DNA of 64,000 nt, from positions 1 to 64,000 of the forward strand of contig NZ_JBDKWZ010000027.1 in NCBI RefSeq assembly GCF_039710355.1, read 5' to 3'. The stretch's first letter is position 1. Every line of letters begins with the position of its first letter. Under the pieces are notes generated by a model, which had not been told where the DNA came from, searched no databases, and worked only from the letters and a program-made list of their open reading frames with translations. The stretch is from Rapidithrix thailandica (GTDB lineage Bacteria; Bacteroidota; Bacteroidia; Cytophagales; Flammeovirgaceae). A program made the position numbers and the translations under genes. This document shows, one piece after another, positions 61,199 through 64,000 of this stretch.

Positions 61199-62545
61199 AT
61201 GTCTGATACGATTACCTACCAATATACCCAACCTTCGGCTTTGAAGAAAAGGGCTGGAAAAGACGAACTCTTTTTAGCGCAATACAGCGAAACAGAAAAA
61301 AAGAACGCTCCTTGTTTTTTTTGGGGCCGGCTCACCAATCCTTATATTACAGCCCGTTGTTTACTTGCTTTATCCAAGGTAGTCCAATCCAGTTTTAACC
61401 TCTCACCTTTTCAACTGGCCATGTTAAAGGACCCTATCGTAACCGCCGGTAATGACACGCTGCGTTTCGAAGGGTTTTCTCATTGTGCCGGGGTATATGC
61501 CCGGGTAGATGTGTTGCCCGATGGCCATGACGGTGAGTTTTTAGAGAATGGAACTACCAATGTAGACTTTAACCCGGGAATGCTTTCGGCATTAAGCAGC
61601 ATTCAAAAGAAAGAAGAAGTGCTTTTGTCTGTAGGACAAAAAGAGGTAGGGCTACACAAAGAAGGTCAAAAAGTAACCGAACGAAAAGTCCCATTACCCA
61701 CCAAATGGATCAAAGGATTGACTACGGTGCAATTGTACTTATCCGCTACCGAAAACGTCACCCGTTTTAACAAGCTACAGGCCATGCAATTGTTTCGTAC
61801 ATTGCCCAAAAGCAAAGTCAAAACGGACTATTACTTGGTAACGCGAGGCGCCCGGACGACCTTTTCCCCTGCCAAAAGTGCCAATGCTATTTGTATTGGA
61901 GGTGTTCACCGTTTACGATTACTGGAACCTCTTTTACCCTTGGCCGATGAACTACAAGTTTTTGCCCATCCGGACATGCAATCTACTACCTGGCAATTGT
62001 ATTTTGGAGAGGTACGTTTCAGCCTGACACTTTCAAGAGATGCCTGGAGAGGCTTTTCGGGAGAAGGTGCCGCATTGGAGGCATTGATTGAGGAGGTACC
62101 GGATTCCTGGATTCAATTGTTTGACAACTATAGTTATGCCAACCAAGCCTTTCATCCTACACTCTTCGCACTGGATGAAGGGGTTAACTTTCAGGAGGTT
62201 CAAACTCTTACTGCCCGTCTCTCCGCCATGGGATTGCTTGGATTTGACCTGGATGAAAATCAATTTTTCTATCGTAGGCTACCTTATAAATTAAGCAGGA
62301 TTCAAAGTTTGAATCCCCGCCTGAAAAACGCAGAAAAACTGGTAGAAACGGGAAAAGTTGCCCTCGTCAGCCATGATTCGACAAAGACAGAAGCCCGTGT
62401 GGAAGGTAGCGGAGTACATCATACTGTTGTGCTGGAGGGAGAAAAACAACGGTGCACCTGTACCTGGTTTAGCAAATACCAGGGAGAGCGGGGGGTTTGC
62501 AAACATATCTTGGCCGTAAAAATGAAAATACAGGAAAAGGCCTAA
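61199..62545 (+). CDS. SWIM zinc-finger protein
   Basis: The 448-residue protein has no signal peptide and ends with a SWIM zinc finger, CTCTWFSKYQGERGVCKHIL (C-x-C-x(n)-C-x-H). Its body (about 30-380) has no motif I can name: TYQYTQPSALKKRAGKDELF at the start, 'KWIKGLTTVQLYLSATENVTRFNKLQAMQLFRTL' in the middle. In other Bacteroidota such proteins are encoded beside MoxR-type ATPases and VWA proteins, none of which is visible here. Role uncertain. Confidence 0.85.
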   Translation: MSDTITYQYTQPSALKKRAGKDELFLAQYSETEKKNAPCFFWGRLTNPYITARCLLALSKVVQSSFNLSPFQLAMLKDPIVTAGNDTLRFEGFSHCAGVYARVDVLPDGHDGEFLENGTTNVDFNPGMLSALSSIQKKEEVLLSVGQKEVGLHKEGQKVTERKVPLPTKWIKGLTTVQLYLSATENVTRFNKLQAMQLFRTLPKSKVKTDYYLVTRGARTTFSPAKSANAICIGGVHRLRLLEPLLPLADELQVFAHPDMQSTTWQLYFGEVRFSLTLSRDAWRGFSGEGAALEALIEEVPDSWIQLFDNYSYANQAFHPTLFALDEGVNFQEVQTLTARLSAMGLLGFDLDENQFFYRRLPYKLSRIQSLNPRLKNAEKLVETGKVALVSHDSTKTEARVEGSGVHHTVVLEGEKQRCTCTWFSKYQGERGVCKHILAVKMKIQEKA

Positions 62546-62956
62546 ATTTACTTTACGGCTCTATGGGCATTGACCGGTTGGTAGCGATCAAAGTATCAAT
62601 ACGGCTAAACCCTTGCTCCGATCGGTAAATGCAATCACGGCCCGGTTGGTATTTTGTGTATTAGCCAATGTGTATCCGGCCACAAAACTGGTGGCTTTGT
62701 AAAAAATAAAATATTGTATGTCATACATTTGCCTACTAAATTGATTGAAATTATTACAAATTTTGAAACAAAAATCAACCCTGATTTTTTACTACTCACA
62801 TCGGTAAAAACCGAACAAGCAACCAACAACCCGTATTTTTTAAAAACAGAAAAGTAATTCTACAACACCTCTCCAGTATGTAAAGAAATGAAGCGATATG
62901 TTTATGAATAAATTTTACACATAATCGTAACCGTTACGGTTTTCCAAACAAAGTAC
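62546..62956. other. Spacer with possible remnant
   Basis: A 46-codon minus-strand frame (62588-62728, ending DRSKGLAVLIL and stop) could be the tail of a lost gene; I cannot identify it. The remainder has no gene. Confidence 0.3.
62927..62937. promoter_or_regulatory. GTAACCGTTAC palindrome before small membrane gene
   Basis: Eleven-base palindrome 19 nt upstream of the TACCTTTG box; possible operator. Confidence 0.35.
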
Positions 62957-62964
62957 TACCTTTG
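62957..62964 (+). promoter_or_regulatory. -7 box (TACCTTTG) of small membrane gene
   Basis: TACCTTTG matches TAnnTTTG, 43 nt before the ATG at 63008. Confidence 0.55.
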
Positions 62965-63007
62965 CCTCCAAATTTATTTCGCACCATTATTAAAAAAACT
63001 AAAATCA

Positions 63008-63295
63008 ATGTTAGATCGGTTATTTTTACGAAAGCTGAACAAACAAGGTAAAATCATGTACTTTGTTTTACAGTTAGTCTTCGATGCAATTTATCTATTC
63101 GTTTTATTTGGAGTATTGGATTATGAGTTAGGAAGCTCAGGTTCAAGCACACGGGATGATACCTACTTTACCATGATTGCAGGTATACTTGTTTTTGCCA
63201 TTGTCTCAGGAATTATCTGTTTGCAGTTTTGGCGACTTGAAGAAGCGCCCCCCACTCAGGAGAATAAAGCTGAAAGTAACATTTCTCAAGAATAA
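63008..63295 (+). CDS. Small membrane protein, 95 residues
   Basis: Two hydrophobic segments (YFVLQLVFDAIYLFVLFGVL and 'MIAGILVFAIVSGIICLQFW') with a short polar loop (GSSGSSTRDD) and a charged C-terminal tail. I do not recognise a family. A TACCTTTG box and a terminator at 63369 frame it as a stand-alone gene. The start at MLDRLFLRKLNKQGK fits the basic-in topology. Confidence 0.75.
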   Translation: MLDRLFLRKLNKQGKIMYFVLQLVFDAIYLFVLFGVLDYELGSSGSSTRDDTYFTMIAGILVFAIVSGIICLQFWRLEEAPPTQENKAESNISQE

Positions 63296-63368
63296 AATAT
63301 AAGTAGTGATATTTTCCCCTCAAGTTTTTAGGGAAATATTGCTTCAAAAAGTGCAGCTCTTCTTAACA

Positions 63369-63408
63369 CAGCCTTCAAGAATTCCAATTGTTGAAGGCTG
63401 GCTTTTTC
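63369..63408 (+). terminator. Terminator after small membrane gene
   Basis: Perfect 10-bp stem CAGCCTTCAA / TTGAAGGCTG then GCTTTTTCT; an outer AGCTCTTCT / AGAAGAGCT pair can extend it. Confidence 0.85.
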
Positions 63409-63513
63409 TATAGAAGAGCTCAATACAGTTGGCTTCACAAAGTCATTTCATAATACCGGTGTTGTGCTAATTTACCTCTCCCTTCCTTTTGAAAACCAGC
63501 ATCTTACAGAATA

Positions 63514-63551
63514 CTTCCCAGTTAACTTTATTTTTGTTGATAACTGGGAAG
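63514..63551. terminator. Second hairpin in the gap
   Basis: CTTCCCAGTTA / TAACTGGGAAG with a 16-nt loop, then CTTTTGATT. Possibly another terminator. Confidence 0.5.
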
Positions 63552-63643
63552 CTTTTGATTAAGACAAAAAACAGGTCACTAGTTTTTTATACGGCCTCCC
63601 TCATCCGTTAGTAAGAAACTTCTTTATTTTTACCTGTTACTAG

Positions 63644-63717
63644 GCAATTGTATTTAGAAAAATATTTTATACATTTACCTATAAACCATTATTTCAACCA
63701 TCTATAAATACAATTGC
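63644..63717. promoter_or_regulatory. Inverted repeat framing the tssD promoter
   Basis: GCAATTGTATTTA at 63644-63656 and its complement TAAATACAATTGC at 63705-63717, a 13-bp perfect pair. The right arm ends 3 nt before the tssD ATG, so it may affect translation or be a paired operator. A TTG-N19-TACATTTA promoter-like pair sits between the arms. Confidence 0.5.
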
Positions 63718-63720
63718 ATT

Positions 63721-64000
63721 ATGAGCTTAATTGCTAAAATGTATGTTGAGGATAAGGAAATTAACATTCTTGACTTCAAATTCCGCTTTACCCGTCCGGT
63801 AGACGAGCACGGCAAACCGATGGGTAAACCCAACGGGACAACCTTTGACATCACCTTTGAAACCACTTCCGATCAAAGCTTTTTTGCCTGGTCGGTGGGC
63901 ATGGACATGGTGAAAAAAGTAAAAATTGTCGTCTCCCCGGTGACGCAAGACAGCAAAAGCCGGGTGTTTGAGCTGTACGATGTACACTGTATCTTTTTCA
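63721..64000 (+). CDS. tssD: TssD-type (Hcp-like) T6SS tube protein, partial
   Basis: The frame MSLIAKMYVEDKEINILDFK continues to the window end without a stop (93 codons). The layout matches Bacteroidota TssD, the tube subunit of subtype iii type VI secretion: 'RFTRPVDEHGKPMGKPNGTTFDITFETTSDQSFFAWSV', then 'VKIVVSPVTQDSKSRVFELYDVHCIFF'. The protein should be about 130 residues, so the C-terminal part lies beyond the window. It suggests that a T6SS gene set may continue downstream, though tssD genes also occur alone. Confidence 0.85.
   Translation, partial: MSLIAKMYVEDKEINILDFKFRFTRPVDEHGKPMGKPNGTTFDITFETTSDQSFFAWSVGMDMVKKVKIVVSPVTQDSKSRVFELYDVHCIFF

Noticed and set aside
62654..62857. 67-codon plus-strand frame after the SWIM gene
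   Set aside because: No support; overlaps a minus-strand remnant and lacks a promoter and family.
1..64000. tRNA, rRNA, CRISPR array, intact IS or prophage
   Set aside because: I looked for cloverleaf ends, regular direct repeats, intact transposases and structural phage genes, and saw none.

Overview
The window looks like chromosomal DNA of a Bacteroidota (order uncertain, possibly Cytophagales-like). The evidence is promoters of the TAnnTTTG type with little Shine-Dalgarno sequence, a SusC-like TonB receptor with DUF5689 lipoproteins, two GH92 mannosidases with a GH130 enzyme, lipoproteins with short signal peptides, and the start of a tssD gene of the Bacteroidota type VI secretion system. 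I recognise no rRNA, tRNA, CRISPR array or intact insertion sequence.

Layout. 1-3.7 kb: small stress/regulatory genes (DMT transporter, DoxX, SnoaL-like, Crp/Fnr, GyrI-like, kptA). 3.9-8.9 kb: amidohydrolase plus a large GH92 enzyme. 8.9-13.5 kb: a decayed stretch with a GNAT and an aspartoacylase-like gene among wrecks (ArsR regulator with its middle missing, abutting transposase fragment, frameshifted CBS protein, frameshifted OsmC protein) and copies of a MITE-like repeat. 13.8-20.8 kb: speD, regulators (HxlR, MarR, XRE-AraC fusion), methyltransferases, a thioredoxin-like gene, and two further broken genes. 21.2-27 kb: two tandem STM4015-like leucine-rich-repeat genes, an imelysin-like/cytochrome c peroxidase fusion and a collagen-tailed PhoX-like lipoprotein. 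27.6-34.2 kb: hypothetical genes, nitrilase, MBL hydrolase, GH92 and GH130. 34.7-42.8 kb: Xaa-Pro peptidase, orphan cheB, a D-amino-acid-type operon (dipeptidase, D-threonine aldolase-like, RidA, GntP permease) and an ECF sigma factor. 43-53.5 kb: desaturase, cyclophilin, then a four-gene locus that reads as an extracellular nucleic-acid scavenging system (endonuclease I, DUF5689 lipoprotein, TonB receptor, EEP nuclease/phosphatase). 53.9-64 kb: HAD phosphatase, tyrosine recombinase, pheA and DAHP synthase/chorismate mutase, a lipoprotein, a SWIM zinc-finger protein, a small membrane protein and tssD running off the end.

The most striking signal is upstream of pheA. Two consecutive transcription attenuators (57314-57426 and 57471-57602) each have a tiny Phe/Tyr-rich leader peptide, an intrinsic terminator, and an antiterminator segment that repeats the terminator's 3' arm next to or inside the end of the leader. 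They would make the first steps of phenylalanine synthesis respond to charged tRNA-Phe/tRNA-Tyr, gating transcription twice in series.

Other structure that genes do not explain: three perfect or near-perfect 13-bp palindromes (TTAGGAATCCTAA) around the MarR and thioredoxin-like genes; a dispersed 55-161 bp MITE-like repeat with GAAGTGA ends; six copies of a 33-nt palindrome at gene ends; and a third hairpin family built on CATGTTTAAA. All functional statements rest on reading the sequence and recalling protein families; no search was run.
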